DNA from: Alistipes senegalensis
GTDB lineage: Bacteria; Pseudomonadota; Gammaproteobacteria; Burkholderiales; Burkholderiaceae_D
Assembly (NCBI GenBank): GCA_023664945.1
Contig: JAMPER010000003.1
Location: 1 to 64,000, forward strand
DNA length: 64,000 bases
Direction of reading: 5' to 3'
Under the pieces are notes generated by a model. That model saw only the letters and a program-made list of their open reading frames with translations, made no database searches and had not been told where the DNA came from. Positions 16,127 through 25,107 of this stretch are shown in pieces. The number at the start of each line of letters is the position of its first letter. The stretch's first letter is position 1. The translations under genes were made by a program, and so were the position numbers.

Positions 16127-16714
16127 TCAGGAGCCGGGTTTTTCCTGGCGTTTGATGTGATTGATGACGAATTGCGCGCGCCTGGCCGGATTTTCTTTGG
16201 GCAACACCAAAGGGGTGTAGCCCAGGCGCTGGTATGCCAGCAGGATGGCTTCATACGCGGCTTGTGCCTGCCCGGGCGACTGCCGTCTTTCGGTATCAGT
16301 CCGGTAAATTTCGGGCCAGTAGGGCGCAATGAATACGGTCTGGTTGTAGCGGTATTGTCCGGCTGCACGAACAAGGTGCGGCGGCGCGGGAAGCCCGCAC
16401 AGTGCCAGGTGGGCGATGATGTCGGGAATGCCACGGTCAAAGAGGACGGGGTTTTGCAGGCGCTTTGCTTCGTGATATGAGCGCAGTTCCCAGCCGAGCA
16501 TGAGTTCTGCGTAGGTTGGGTTGTTTTTCTGTGGAAGCGCGGTTCCGCCGATGGCGGACTGGGTTTGGATAATGAAGCGCGCGCCTTCTTCCATTACGGA
16601 AAAGTGATGGTCTTTGAGGAGGTGCAGCAAGGTGGTTTTGCCTGCGCCCGGCGCACCGCTGATGACAAAGAAACGGGGATGGCATTCAGCCGGTTTTTCG
16701 TGAGATGCTGTCAT
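16127..16714 (-). CDS. AAA_28-type P-loop ATPase/kinase
   Basis: 195 residues. Walker A GAPGAGKTT at residues 20-28, then EEGARFIIQTQ, a D-R-G-I-P-D segment (NPVLFDRGIPDIIAHLALCG) and YWPEIYRTDTERRQS. This is the layout of the AAA_28 family of small nucleotide kinase-like proteins, which includes NadR-like proteins. Molecular substrate unknown. The gene is convergent with the methyltransferase (19-base gap), with 40 bases between its start and the stop of the upstream TerC gene on the same strand. Confidence 0.8.
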   Translation of the reverse strand: MTASHEKPAECHPRFFVISGAPGAGKTTLLHLLKDHHFSVMEEGARFIIQTQSAIGGTALPQKNNPTYAELMLGWELRSYHEAKRLQNPVLFDRGIPDIIAHLALCGLPAPPHLVRAAGQYRYNQTVFIAPYWPEIYRTDTERRQSPGQAQAAYEAILLAYQRLGYTPLVLPKENPARRAQFVINHIKRQEKPGS

Positions 16715-16754
16715 ATTCTGGAATAGGCAGGATGCCGGAAGGGGCGTTGTGGTG

Positions 16755-18344
16755 TCAGCTTAGCCTTTCTTTGTGTGTTTTGTCGCCAGCCGGGGCATCT
16801 GCTGCGTCTGTATTTTCTGTGACGAGGACTTTGGCAATGCGGCGTCCTTCCATTTCCAGTACTTCAAAACGGAACCGGCCATATTCCAGCGCCTGGCCCA
16901 CATGGGGGACGGTGCCGAAGCGTTCAAGAAGCAGGCCGGCCAGTGAGGTGTAGTCGTCGTCTTCATCGGCCAGGCCGTCGGTTTCAAGCAGTTGTTCCAG
17001 GTAGTAGATGCTGGTTGCGCCGTCCATGACCCATACGCCCGGTTTTTCTTCAATAACGCTGGGCTGTTCGTTTTCGTCGGGAAATTCGCCGGCAATGGCT
17101 TCCAGGATATCAATGGGGGTGATCAATCCTTCTATGGAGCCGTATTCATCGGCGACCAGGGCAAGCTGGCCGGGGGTATGCCTCAGGATTTCCATTGCCT
17201 TGAGGACGCCTGCCGATTCGGGCATGACAACGGGTTCCTTGATGTTTTTTGAGTGTGCCAGCGGCAGGCCGGAGTGGATGTCGTCCATCAGGTCTTGCGC
17301 ACGGGCAATGCCGACAAGGTGGTCAAGCTGGCCCTGGCAGACGGGAAAGTAGCTGTGGGGGGTTGAGCGGATTTGCTGCTGGATGGTGTCGGCGCTGTCT
17401 TCGAGGTTGATCCAGGTGACTTCGGTTCGCGGTGTCATGATGGAGCGGATGGAGCGTTCGCCCAGCGAGAGGACGCCGCTGACCATGTTGCGTTCTTCTT
17501 CGGCAAAGGCCGGGGGCGGGCCGGCTTCTTCCGGAAATTCCGGCTCGAATTCTTTTTCCGCCCGGGTTTTTCCGCCCAGGAGCCGCAATACTGCCTCGGC
17601 GGTACGTTCCCGCCGGGGGATGTGGGACATGTTTTTGGCCAGGTTGTGCTGGGCAAGCTGGTTGAGAAATTCGATGAGAATGGAAAATCCGATGGCGGCA
17701 TAGAGGTAGCCTTTGGGGATTTTGAGGCCGATGCCTTCCGCAATGAGGGTTAAGCCGATCATGAGCAGGAAGGACAGGCAGAGAACGACAACGGTTTGAT
17801 GGGCGTTGACGAAGTTTGTGAGGGGGCGGGAGGCCATCATCATGATGCCCATGGCGACGATGACGGCCAGCATCATGATGGGGAGGTGTTCGACGATGCC
17901 GACGGCAGTGATGACGGAATCAATGGAAAAGACGGCGTCCAGGATGACGATTTGGGCAACGACGACAGCAAAGGCCGGTGCGACGCGTTCTTTGGCGCGG
18001 ATATGAATTTTGCCATCCACGCGTTCGTGCAGTTCGGTGGTGGATTTGTACAGCAGGAAGAAACCGCCCAGTACCAGGATGATATCCCGCCCGGAAAAGC
18101 CGGCTCCCCAGAGGGTGAAAAGCGGTGTGGTCAGCCGTACCATCCACGAGATGGCTGACAGCATTAACAGCCGCATGAGGAGCGCCAGGGAAAGCCCGAC
18201 GATACGGGCGCGGTTTCGCTGGTTTGCCGGGAGTTTGTCGGCAAGGATGGCAATGAATACCAGGTTGTCGATGCCCAGGACGATTTCCAGGACGATCAGT
18301 GTTACCAGCCCGGCCCAGGTTGCCGGTTCGAGCATCCATTCCAT
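16755..18344 (-). CDS. TerC-CBS-CorC_HlyC membrane protein (YegH/YoaE type)
   Basis: 529 residues. Residues 1-240 are a TerC domain with seven or so membrane helices and the acidic metal-site motifs ([20 protein letters not shown] and [15 protein letters not shown]). About 290-420 is a CBS pair ([33 protein letters not shown]), and about 440-529 is a CorC_HlyC transporter-associated domain ([18 protein letters not shown]). This three-part layout is standard for the YegH/YoaE family; a metal-ion export role is inferred from TerC relatives. Sigma-70-like promoter at 18501-18528. The next gene on the strand (AAA ATPase) is 40 bases downstream. Confidence 0.9.
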   Translation of the reverse strand: MEWMLEPATWAGLVTLIVLEIVLGIDNLVFIAILADKLPANQRNRARIVGLSLALLMRLLMLSAISWMVRLTTPLFTLWGAGFSGRDIILVLGGFFLLYKSTTELHERVDGKIHIRAKERVAPAFAVVVAQIVILDAVFSIDSVITAVGIVEHLPIMMLAVIVAMGIMMMASRPLTNFVNAHQTVVVLCLSFLLMIGLTLIAEGIGLKIPKGYLYAAIGFSILIEFLNQLAQHNLAKNMSHIPRRERTAEAVLRLLGGKTRAEKEFEPEFPEEAGPPPAFAEEERNMVSGVLSLGERSIRSIMTPRTEVTWINLEDSADTIQQQIRSTPHSYFPVCQGQLDHLVGIARAQDLMDDIHSGLPLAHSKNIKEPVVMPESAGVLKAMEILRHTPGQLALVADEYGSIEGLITPIDILEAIAGEFPDENEQPSVIEEKPGVWVMDGATSIYYLEQLLETDGLADEDDDYTSLAGLLLERFGTVPHVGQALEYGRFRFEVLEMEGRRIAKVLVTENTDAADAPAGDKTHKERLS

Positions 18345-18500
18345 GTCAGTTTTCCGAAAACAGCCGGTCGGGATAAGCAGCTATGCCAAGATGGCTGCTG
18401 CCGGTACGGGAGGATGCGAAAAGAGAGGATGCCAAAAAGGGAAAAGCAGTACAGACAACGGTTTGTCCCATTGCGGAAAAGGGTTGTTGGTAACGAATCA

Positions 18501-18528
18501 AGTGTACCGTAATTTTCCCAAATGGCAA
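18501..18528 (-). promoter_or_regulatory. Candidate sigma-70 promoter of the TerC-CBS gene
   Basis: On the minus strand, TTGCCA (18528-18523), 16 bases, TACACT (18506-18501). Both boxes are near consensus. The predicted leader would be about 150 bases. Confidence 0.5.
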
Positions 18529-18601
18529 GGGGCTGACAATGGGCGGGGAGCTGATGAAGGATAAGCCGGGTGAAGAAAAAGCGGCGGTGCGTGTGTTTTG
18601 G

Positions 18602-18618
18602 CATGCCGGTGCGGCATG
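18602..18618 (+). promoter_or_regulatory. Palindrome upstream of the MFS gene
   Basis: CATGCCG-GTG-CGGCATG, perfect 7-base arms, followed by GTATTTTTG. Either an operator for the MFS gene about 80 bases downstream or an orphan terminator-like hairpin. Confidence 0.4.
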
Positions 18619-18698
18619 GTATTTTTGCGTTTATATTGGAAAATGTTGATGATGACAGGGATTGCCTGTTATGACCGGGTTGTTTTCGGAAAGGCGTT

Positions 18699-19955
18699 AT
18701 GCAAAAAGAAGACCGGACGCTTGCCTTGCTGACGGCAGCGGTGTTTTTTACTTATCTGAGTATTGGATTGCCGCTGGCGGTGATTCCGCTTTATGTCCGC
18801 CATGAGCTGGGCCTTTCGAATGTTATGGTTGGCGTGGTGGTGGGTGTCCAGTTTCTGGCGACTGTCGCCACGCGGGGTTTCATTGGGCGCATGGCGGATG
18901 AGAAGGGCGGCAAGCGCTGCAAGATGCATGGCATGGCGGTGTGTTCAGCCGCCGGGCTGGCTTATATTCTGGCGGTGCTTTTGCCGGTTTCTTTGCCTGT
19001 CCGCCTGGGGATTCTCCTGGCCGGACGGGTTTTGCTGGGTCTGGGGGAAAGCCAGCTGATGTCTGGCAATTTTACCTGGGCAACGGGGTTGCTTGGCCCT
19101 TCCCGTTCGGGACAGGTGATGTCCTGGAACGGCATGGCAATTTATGGTTCGCTTGCTGCCGGTGCGCCGGTCGGGCTGGTGTTGTACAGGCAATATGGTT
19201 TTTTGTCGCTGGGTGTGGCGACGCTTCTTTTGCCGCTGGTGAGTTTTCTGCTGGATTGCCGTGTGCCCGGCACCGCGCCGCTTGGCGGGGAGCGGCTGCC
19301 CCTTTGGCGTATTTTCCGCCTGATCTGGCTGCCGGGGCTGGCGCTGGCGCTCCAGGGGACGGGGTTTGCGCTGATCGGGACGTTTGTCTCGCTTTATTTT
19401 GAGGAACAGAAGTGGGGGAATGCCGGTTTTGTGCTGACTTGTTTCGGGGTGTCTTATGTGCTGGTCCGCGTGTTTTGCGGAAGGTGGCCTGACAGGATGG
19501 GCGGGATACGGATTACCTGTTTTTCCCTGCTGGTGGAGACGGCCGGTCTTTTGCTTTTATGGGGGGCGGTTTCGCCCATGATGGCGTTAGGCGGCGCGAC
19601 ATTGACCGGTATGGGCTGTTCTCTTGTGTTTCCGGCGCTGGGGGTGGAGATTGTCAGGCGTATTCCGCCGCAGGCAAGAGGAACAGCGCTGGGCGGTTTT
19701 GCCGCTTTTCAGGATGTGTCGTTTGCCCTGGCAGGGCCGGCTACGGGGACGGTGGCGACGCTGTTCGGCTATGCGCCGGTTTTTGCCATTGGCGCGGCCT
19801 GTGCGGTATCAGGGGTCGGCGTGGTTTTGCGTTTTGCCCATACCCGCAGTTTTGCGGGTTCCGGGAGTGGCCCAGTATTGGGCAGACAGCCGGAATACGA
19901 CGGGGGAGAGGGCTGCCAGCGCAATCAGGTTGGGAATGGCCATGAGGGCGTTTAA
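18699..19955 (+). CDS. MFS transporter (YhhS/YfcJ-like), extended C-terminus
   Basis: 418 residues with twelve predicted membrane helices. GRMADEKGGKRCK is the cytoplasmic loop 2/3 signature of the major facilitator superfamily, and RVLLGLGESQLMSGNFTWAT is typical of the YhhS/YfcJ subgroup. Exporters of sugars or drugs are known there, but the substrate here is unknown. AAAGGCGTT precedes the ATG. The fold should end near residue 375. The last 48 or so residues are Gly-rich, charged and unlike a transporter tail, and are read through the coding end of the convergent AGCS gene (147-base overlap). Confidence 0.85.
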   Translation: MQKEDRTLALLTAAVFFTYLSIGLPLAVIPLYVRHELGLSNVMVGVVVGVQFLATVATRGFIGRMADEKGGKRCKMHGMAVCSAAGLAYILAVLLPVSLPVRLGILLAGRVLLGLGESQLMSGNFTWATGLLGPSRSGQVMSWNGMAIYGSLAAGAPVGLVLYRQYGFLSLGVATLLLPLVSFLLDCRVPGTAPLGGERLPLWRIFRLIWLPGLALALQGTGFALIGTFVSLYFEEQKWGNAGFVLTCFGVSYVLVRVFCGRWPDRMGGIRITCFSLLVETAGLLLLWGAVSPMMALGGATLTGMGCSLVFPALGVEIVRRIPPQARGTALGGFAAFQDVSFALAGPATGTVATLFGYAPVFAIGAACAVSGVGVVLRFAHTRSFAGSGSGPVLGRQPEYDGGEGCQRNQVGNGHEGV

Positions 19956-21206
19956 TGTATCGGCAACGAGCCAGAGCGAACCCAGGTCAATTTGCGGCAG
20001 GACGCCTACGGGAATGAGAAGGACCCAGGCTATCCGGAACGGGATGACGGCTTTGGCTCCAAAGAGGTAGGCGGTGCATTTTTCGCTGTAAAAGCTCCAG
20101 CCGATCAGGGTGGAAAAGGCAAACAGGACGATGCCGAAGGTGACGATGTACCGGCCGAATCCGGGCAGGCTTTCCTGGAAGGCCAGGTTGGTCATGGCTG
20201 CGCCGTTTGCACCGCTTTTCCATGCGCCGGTGACGATCAGAACCAGCCCGGTCAGGGTGCAGATGACGAGCGTATCCATTAAAACGCCGATCATGGCCAG
20301 TATGCCTTGGGAAACTGGGTTGTCTGTTTGTGCGGCGGCGTGTGCGATGGGAGAGCTGCCCATGCCTGCCTCGTTTGAGAAAATGCCGCGGGCAAAGCCG
20401 AACCGGATGGCGGCCCAGACGGTGGCGCCGGTAAAGCCGCCTGCGGCGGCCGCAGGGGTGAAGGCCGCCTGGACAATCAGTGCCAGCGCCTGCGGCAGTT
20501 CGCCGATGTGGATGGCGAGAACGGCCAGGGCGGACAGCATATAGCCGATTGCCATGACAGGAACCAGCCTGCCGGTGACTTCGCCGATGCGGCGGATGCC
20601 GCCAAGCAGGACTGCGCCGGAAAGGAGGGCGGCGACAATGCCGGTAATGAGCGGATTGATGCCGAAGGTGTCAAGGAGGGCATCGGCCATGGAATTGGAT
20701 TGCACGGTGGTGCCGATTCCGGCGGCGGCTGTCATGCCGAAGAAGGCAAAGATGGCTGCCAGCCAGGCCCATTTTTTCCCCATGCCGTTTTTGATGTAAT
20801 ACATGGGGCCGCCTACGGTGTTGCCCTGTGCGTCTTTTTCGCGGAAATAAACGGCCAGCGTGGCTTCGCAGAACATGGTGCCCATGCCGATGACGGCAAT
20901 GACCCACATCCAGAAAAGCGCGCCAGGCCCGCCGTAATAGATGGCGGTGGCTACGCCTGCGATGTTGCCGGTGCCTACATGGGCAGCCATGGCGGTCATG
21001 AGGGCGTTAAACGGGGTAATGTCGCCTTTGCCGTCTTTTTTCCTGCGGCCTTCCCACATGAGCCGGAAGGCATGTCCGATTTGTCTTTGGGGGACCAGTT
21101 TCAGGCCGAATGACAGATACAGGCCCACGCCTGCCAGGGCGAGCAGCATGGGCGGCCCCCAGACGATGGCATTGATGTTTTTGATGAGTTCGGTTGCCTG
21201 TTCCAT
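19809..21206 (-). CDS. Sodium:alanine/glycine symporter (AGCS family)
   Basis: 465 residues from ATG 21206, which AAGGCAAGCC precedes. AGCS features: GVGLYLSFGLKLVPQRQIGH, the sodium-site signature AAHVGTGNIAGVATAIYYGG, GGPMYYIKNGMGKKW, FSNEAGMGSSPIAHAAA and the C-terminal NLIALAALSPVVFRLSAQY. It imports alanine or glycine with sodium across the inner membrane. The frame is open upstream to 21527, but that stretch is not membrane-like and crosses the divergent promoter region. The conserved AGCS end lies inside the 147-base overlap with the MFS gene, so it is the MFS tail that is anomalous. Confidence 0.92.
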   Translation of the reverse strand: MEQATELIKNINAIVWGPPMLLALAGVGLYLSFGLKLVPQRQIGHAFRLMWEGRRKKDGKGDITPFNALMTAMAAHVGTGNIAGVATAIYYGGPGALFWMWVIAVIGMGTMFCEATLAVYFREKDAQGNTVGGPMYYIKNGMGKKWAWLAAIFAFFGMTAAAGIGTTVQSNSMADALLDTFGINPLITGIVAALLSGAVLLGGIRRIGEVTGRLVPVMAIGYMLSALAVLAIHIGELPQALALIVQAAFTPAAAAGGFTGATVWAAIRFGFARGIFSNEAGMGSSPIAHAAAQTDNPVSQGILAMIGVLMDTLVICTLTGLVLIVTGAWKSGANGAAMTNLAFQESLPGFGRYIVTFGIVLFAFSTLIGWSFYSEKCTAYLFGAKAVIPFRIAWVLLIPVGVLPQIDLGSLWLVADTLNALMAIPNLIALAALSPVVFRLSAQYWATPGTRKTAGMGKTQNHADP

Positions 21207-21400
21207 GTTGGCTTGCCTTGCCGGATGGCGGCTGGCAAAAAACTGCCATTTTACCAAGCGGTTGTGCAAATTTTTGCCGAACAGGGGAAAAGCTGCCAAA
21301 AATGGCGGCTTATTTGCCGGAAAAAAGCTATAGTGGCAATAAAAAAGGAAAGATTTGTCTGCTTTTGCCGGGCGGATGTTTATTGGATGAAAGGAACGGG

Positions 21401-22372
21401 ATGGGAAAACGCAAGCTGTTTTTTGCTGTTTGGGTTCTCTTTTTACTGGCGTCAACGGCTGGTGCGGCGCCGGGAAAGCAGGCTGGCGTGCCTTTGGGGA
21501 AGAAACAGGCAAAAGAGGAGGCGGCAAAGCCGGTCGCTGCGGGGCAAAGCCCGGTTTCGCTCGCCAATATGGCGCGGATGTACTATAACGGCCAGGGGGT
21601 TACGCAAGATTATGCGAAGGCACTTTACCTGTACAGGCAGGCTGCCGTGCAGGGACATGCGCCTTCAATGATTGCAGCGGGTTCCATGTATGAGAATGGC
21701 CTGGGGACGCCGCCTGATTATGGCACTGCCATGCAGTGGTACCGCAAGGCAGCCGGACAGGGGTATGCCAGTGCGCAGCAGGCAATTGGCGATTTGTACC
21801 GCCTGGGGCGGGGCGTTTCCCGTGATGAGGCGGAAGCGGCGCGCTGGTATGCAAAGGCGGCTGACCAGCAGTTTGCCGAGGCGCAGTGCCGCCTGGGGTA
21901 CCAGTATCTTCGCGGCCGGGGTGTGGCGGCTGATCCGGTGAAGGCCAGAATGCTTCTGGAGGCCGGGGCAGAGCAGGGAAATGCCTGTTCGCAGCATTAT
22001 CTGGCTTTTATGTATATGAACGGCCTGACGGGGGTATTGCCGGATACCAAAAAGGCGCTGGAGCTGGATAGGCAAGCTGCCGGAAATGGAAATGCCGAGG
22101 CGCAATATAATGTGGCGAAGGCGCATGAAATAGGCTGGATGGAATATGCCACGCAGGCAGATGCGCTTTCCTGGTACCGGCACAGTGCCGGGCAGGGGTA
22201 TCCGCCTGCGATGGAGCGCCTGGCTGAAATTTATGGGAAAGGGGAGTTGCAGCAGGCAGTTGATTTGGAAAAGGCCGGGCAGTGGCGGGAACGGGCGCAG
22301 GCAGCCTGGCAGGCCTGGCCGGAACCGCGGCCGGTTTCCATGGAGGGTATCCGGTTTATGCCGCTGAAATAG
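21401..22372 (+). CDS. Secreted Sel1-repeat protein (7 repeats)
   Basis: 323 residues. ATG 21401 follows AAAGGAACGGG. Signal peptide MGKRKLFFAVWVLFLLASTA with cleavage near AGA-APG, then a short Lys/Ala-rich linker. Seven Sel1 units: NMARMYYNGQGV, AAGSMYENGLGT, AIGDLYRLGRGV, RLGYQYLRGRGV, YLAFMYMNGLTG, NVAKAHEIG and RLAEIYGKG; the last three decay. Divergent from the AGCS gene and convergent with the lipoprotein gene (11-base gap). Confidence 0.9.
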   Translation: MGKRKLFFAVWVLFLLASTAGAAPGKQAGVPLGKKQAKEEAAKPVAAGQSPVSLANMARMYYNGQGVTQDYAKALYLYRQAAVQGHAPSMIAAGSMYENGLGTPPDYGTAMQWYRKAAGQGYASAQQAIGDLYRLGRGVSRDEAEAARWYAKAADQQFAEAQCRLGYQYLRGRGVAADPVKARMLLEAGAEQGNACSQHYLAFMYMNGLTGVLPDTKKALELDRQAAGNGNAEAQYNVAKAHEIGWMEYATQADALSWYRHSAGQGYPPAMERLAEIYGKGELQQAVDLEKAGQWRERAQAAWQAWPEPRPVSMEGIRFMPLK

Positions 22373-22383
22373 GCTGCGTGCTT

Positions 22384-23073
22384 TTACAGGTTGCCGGTAT
22401 CGGTTTTGCGAATGTTTTCCAGGCTGTCTTTACGGCGGATGCGCTCTTTGCCGGCTTCCCGTGCGCGGGCTTCGGCAGCGGCTTCCTGTTCGGCGTTCAG
22501 GATGTTTGTATCAGGGGTTTCCTCATGCGAGGCGGGAGATGGCGTGTTTTGCGTCAGCCCGGCAAATTCGGGCGAGGCCAAAAGGTCTGCCATGAATTGT
22601 TTTACTGACGGCAGGTATTGCCAGGCGGCTTGCAGGCAGGCGGCCTCGCCAAAGCCAATGCTGTTGTATTCGACTGTTTTTTCCAGAACCATCTGCTTGC
22701 CGTTGGAGGAAAGGAAGGTCATGCGGATGATCCATGCGCCTTTTTCTGTTTCGAAATCAATCCGGTTGAGCTGGGCTGTCAGGGTTACCGGCGAATCCGG
22801 GTCGTATCGCCCGGCCTGGGCGAGTTCGTCAATCAGTGCCCGGCGGATGGCATCGGCATAGCTTTGGCCATCAGGCGCACGGATAATGGACAGGCTGCGG
22901 CAGGTCAGTTCTTTGCGGAAGCTGGCATCATGGAACTGGCCGATGTTGACCGGGGTGTTGACGGCGTTTTGCACGGCGGGGATGGTTTCGGGTTCCGGCT
23001 GGTAGGATGCGACTGTCTGACAGGCGCAGCCTGCCAGGAGCAGGAGGGTAAACAGGGCAGGGATGGTTTTCAT
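22384..23073 (-). CDS. Putative outer-membrane lipoprotein
   Basis: 229 residues. ATG 23073 (GAAGGGAAAA upstream) gives MKTIPALFTLLLLAGCACQ with a textbook lipobox LLAG-C. The mature part has a mixed domain (KELTCRSLSIIRAPDGQSYA, then LTAQLNRIDFETEKGAWIIR) resembling periplasmic beta-domain lipoproteins, and a highly charged Ala/Glu/Arg tail. I do not recognise a characterised family. It may sit in the inner leaflet of the outer membrane, as the residue after Cys is Ala, not Asp. It precedes queH by 93 bases on the same strand but shows no functional link. Confidence 0.8.
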   Translation of the reverse strand: MKTIPALFTLLLLAGCACQTVASYQPEPETIPAVQNAVNTPVNIGQFHDASFRKELTCRSLSIIRAPDGQSYADAIRRALIDELAQAGRYDPDSPVTLTAQLNRIDFETEKGAWIIRMTFLSSNGKQMVLEKTVEYNSIGFGEAACLQAAWQYLPSVKQFMADLLASPEFAGLTQNTPSPASHEETPDTNILNAEQEAAAEARAREAGKERIRRKDSLENIRKTDTGNL

Positions 23074-23166
23074 GGGCGTTTTCCCTTCAGGCAGATATAG
23101 CGGCATTGTAAGCGATGATGCGGAAAAAGGCGTTGATTGTTTGTTTTCTGCTATGGCCGGGCGCGG

Positions 23167-23700
23167 TTATTTTCTTATGCTGAATTCGCAGCCGCAGTAG
23201 GTCTGGTTATAGAACCCGTTTTCGGCCAGGAGGATGCGCCGCCGTTCTTCCAGTCCGCCTTTCCGCCAGTTTTTTTCCCAGAAGGCGACTCCGCCGGTTT
23301 CTTTTGCCGCCCAATGTCCGGCCGAAGCGATTTGTTCCAGGTTTTTCCAGCGTGAGGAGGCCAGTGTGGTGGCGAAGCGGGGAAAGCCGCGCTCTTTTGC
23401 CAGGCGGGCGGTGGCAAGCATTCTCATGCGGAAGCAGGCCAGGCAACGGGAGCCGCGTTCCGGCTGGTGTTCGTGTCCGGCGATATGGGCAAGCCAGGCT
23501 GCGTGGTTGTAATCTCCGTCGATGATTTCAAGCCCCAGGCGGGCGGCGTAAGCGGTGCATTCCTGTTTGCGGGTTTCGTATTCGGCGTGGGGAAAGATGT
23601 TGGGATTGAAGTAAAACAGGGTGGGCTTTTCGCTTTGTGCCAGGAGCCATTCCAGGATGGCTGCAGAGCAGGGGGCGCAGCAGGTATGGAGCAAAAGCAT
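23167..23700 (-). CDS. queH: Epoxyqueuosine reductase QueH
   Basis: 177 residues. The family's Cys motifs are all present: HTCCAPC at 5-11, SRCLACFRMR with Cys 86 and 89, and TYCGCEFS at the C-terminus. QueH reduces epoxyqueuosine to queuosine in tRNA with a GUN anticodon, using an iron-sulfur cluster, as a non-cobalamin alternative to QueG. Length is close to the short QueH form. Single gene between a lipoprotein and a Sel1 gene. The 291 bases before the next plus-strand start hold no other gene. Confidence 0.92.
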   Translation of the reverse strand: MLLLHTCCAPCSAAILEWLLAQSEKPTLFYFNPNIFPHAEYETRKQECTAYAARLGLEIIDGDYNHAAWLAHIAGHEHQPERGSRCLACFRMRMLATARLAKERGFPRFATTLASSRWKNLEQIASAGHWAAKETGGVAFWEKNWRKGGLEERRRILLAENGFYNQTYCGCEFSIRK

Positions 23701-23991
23701 GGGTAGCGGTCGTGGTGGGTAACGGGCGAACGTTACACGATTTTGGCTGCCTAGCCAACCGCTTGTTTCAGCCGGCAGAGGCAGTTTTACGGATGATTGC
23801 CATTTTATCCTGTATGGGCAAGGATGATTGGCGTAAAGGCGGGCGGGCTGTCGCTTTTTTCATACAGCCTGCTCTTTTTTGCCCCCTTTTTGTCTGTGCT
23901 TTTTACGGGATGTGGCAAGATAGGCAGGAGGACTGACGCGGCTTTTTGGGTGCGTCATTTGCCAAAAAGGAAGATGGGACAAGGTATTGTC

Positions 23992-24969
23992 ATGGGACAG
24001 AGTAAATACGATTTGGCCTCGCAGATGGTGTTTGCCTTGCTGTTCGGGGTGATGGCGGCCTGTGCCGGGCAGGCGCTGGCAGAGGAAGAGCAAAGCCGGC
24101 AACCAGGGGAAAGCGCCGGTTTTTTCAGTTATGAGGGGGGTGCCCCGGTTTCCGGAGAGCCGGATGGCGTGCGTGAACTGATAAAGGAAGGTTTGCGGTA
24201 TGCCAAAGGCGAGGAAACCGGGCAGGACTATACGCGGGCGATGGACTGCTTTATGCAGGCGGCCCAGGCGGGCAGTGCCGAAGCCCGGTTTTATGTCGGA
24301 TTGATGTATGCCAGGGGCAAGGGGGTAAAGACAGATCTTGCGCAGGCGGCTTCGTGGTACCGGCAGGCCGCTGAACAGGGGCATACTGACGCCATGCTCA
24401 GGCTGGCGGGAATGCATCTTTCCGGCAAGGGGGCGGAAAAGGATTTTGACAAGGCCATGCAGCTTTACCGGCAGGTAGCGGAGACGGGCGATTTGCGCGG
24501 TGTGAACGGGCAGGCTTATCTTTTCATGAAAGGGCTTGGGGTCAAGCAGGATTACAAGCAGGCCATGGCGCTTTATCTCCAGGCGGCGGAGCAGGGCAAT
24601 GCGCATGCCCAGAGCCGTGTCGGGTTTATGTATGCGCGCGGCCTTGGCGTGCGCCTGAATTATGCGCAGGCGTATGAGTGGATGCTGAAAGCGGCAGAGC
24701 AGGATAATTTGTTTGCCCAGGGATTTTTAGGCTCGCTTTATGAGCGCGGCAGGGGGGTAAAAGCGGATTATGCGCAGGCTATGGCCTGGTATGAAAAGGC
24801 GGCGAAAAGGGAGGATGCCTTTGCGGAATTCCGGATGGGAGCCATGTATGAGGAAGGCAGAGGGGTCAAGGCAGACAGGGCAACGGCGGTGGAATGGTAT
24901 AAAAAAGCGGTTTCCCACGGCAGTGACGCAGCAAAAAACCGCCTGATTGAGATGGAAGGGGAGGATTAG
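23992..24969 (+). CDS. Secreted Sel1-repeat protein (6 repeats)
   Basis: 325 residues. ATG 23992 is preceded by ACAAGG at seven bases; the ATG at 23974 is an alternative. Signal peptide MGQSKYDLASQMVFALLFGV, cleavage near ALA-EEE. The mature N-terminus is acidic for about 40 residues. Units: YVGLMYARGKGV, RLAGMHLSGKGA, QAYLFMKGLGV, RVGFMYARGLGV, FLGSLYERGRGV and RMGAMYEEGRGV. It lies upstream of the CstA-like gene (138-base gap). Confidence 0.9.
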   Translation: MGQSKYDLASQMVFALLFGVMAACAGQALAEEEQSRQPGESAGFFSYEGGAPVSGEPDGVRELIKEGLRYAKGEETGQDYTRAMDCFMQAAQAGSAEARFYVGLMYARGKGVKTDLAQAASWYRQAAEQGHTDAMLRLAGMHLSGKGAEKDFDKAMQLYRQVAETGDLRGVNGQAYLFMKGLGVKQDYKQAMALYLQAAEQGNAHAQSRVGFMYARGLGVRLNYAQAYEWMLKAAEQDNLFAQGFLGSLYERGRGVKADYAQAMAWYEKAAKREDAFAEFRMGAMYEEGRGVKADRATAVEWYKKAVSHGSDAAKNRLIEMEGED

Positions 24970-25107
24970 GCTTACCGGTTTTTCAGGGGGTGGCAGGGTT
25001 TTGCAGCGGGTGGCAGGCAGATTTTTGCGGCAGGCCCGGCAGGCAGGGTGTTATGCTGCGTGCTACAATCCGCGAGGCTTGCCGTTACCCGTTTTATCTG
25101 AAAAAAG

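Larger units (their letters stand above)
18345..18698. other. Divergent intergenic region
   Basis: 354 bases between the TerC gene and the MFS gene, with a promoter candidate for TerC and a palindrome before MFS (listed separately). I looked for a manganese (yybP-ykoY) riboswitch, common before TerC-type genes, and saw no matching core. No small gene was found. Confidence 0.6.

Noticed and set aside
18345-18698. Manganese (yybP-ykoY) riboswitch upstream of the TerC-type gene
   Set aside because: No conserved core sequence found in the minus-strand leader.
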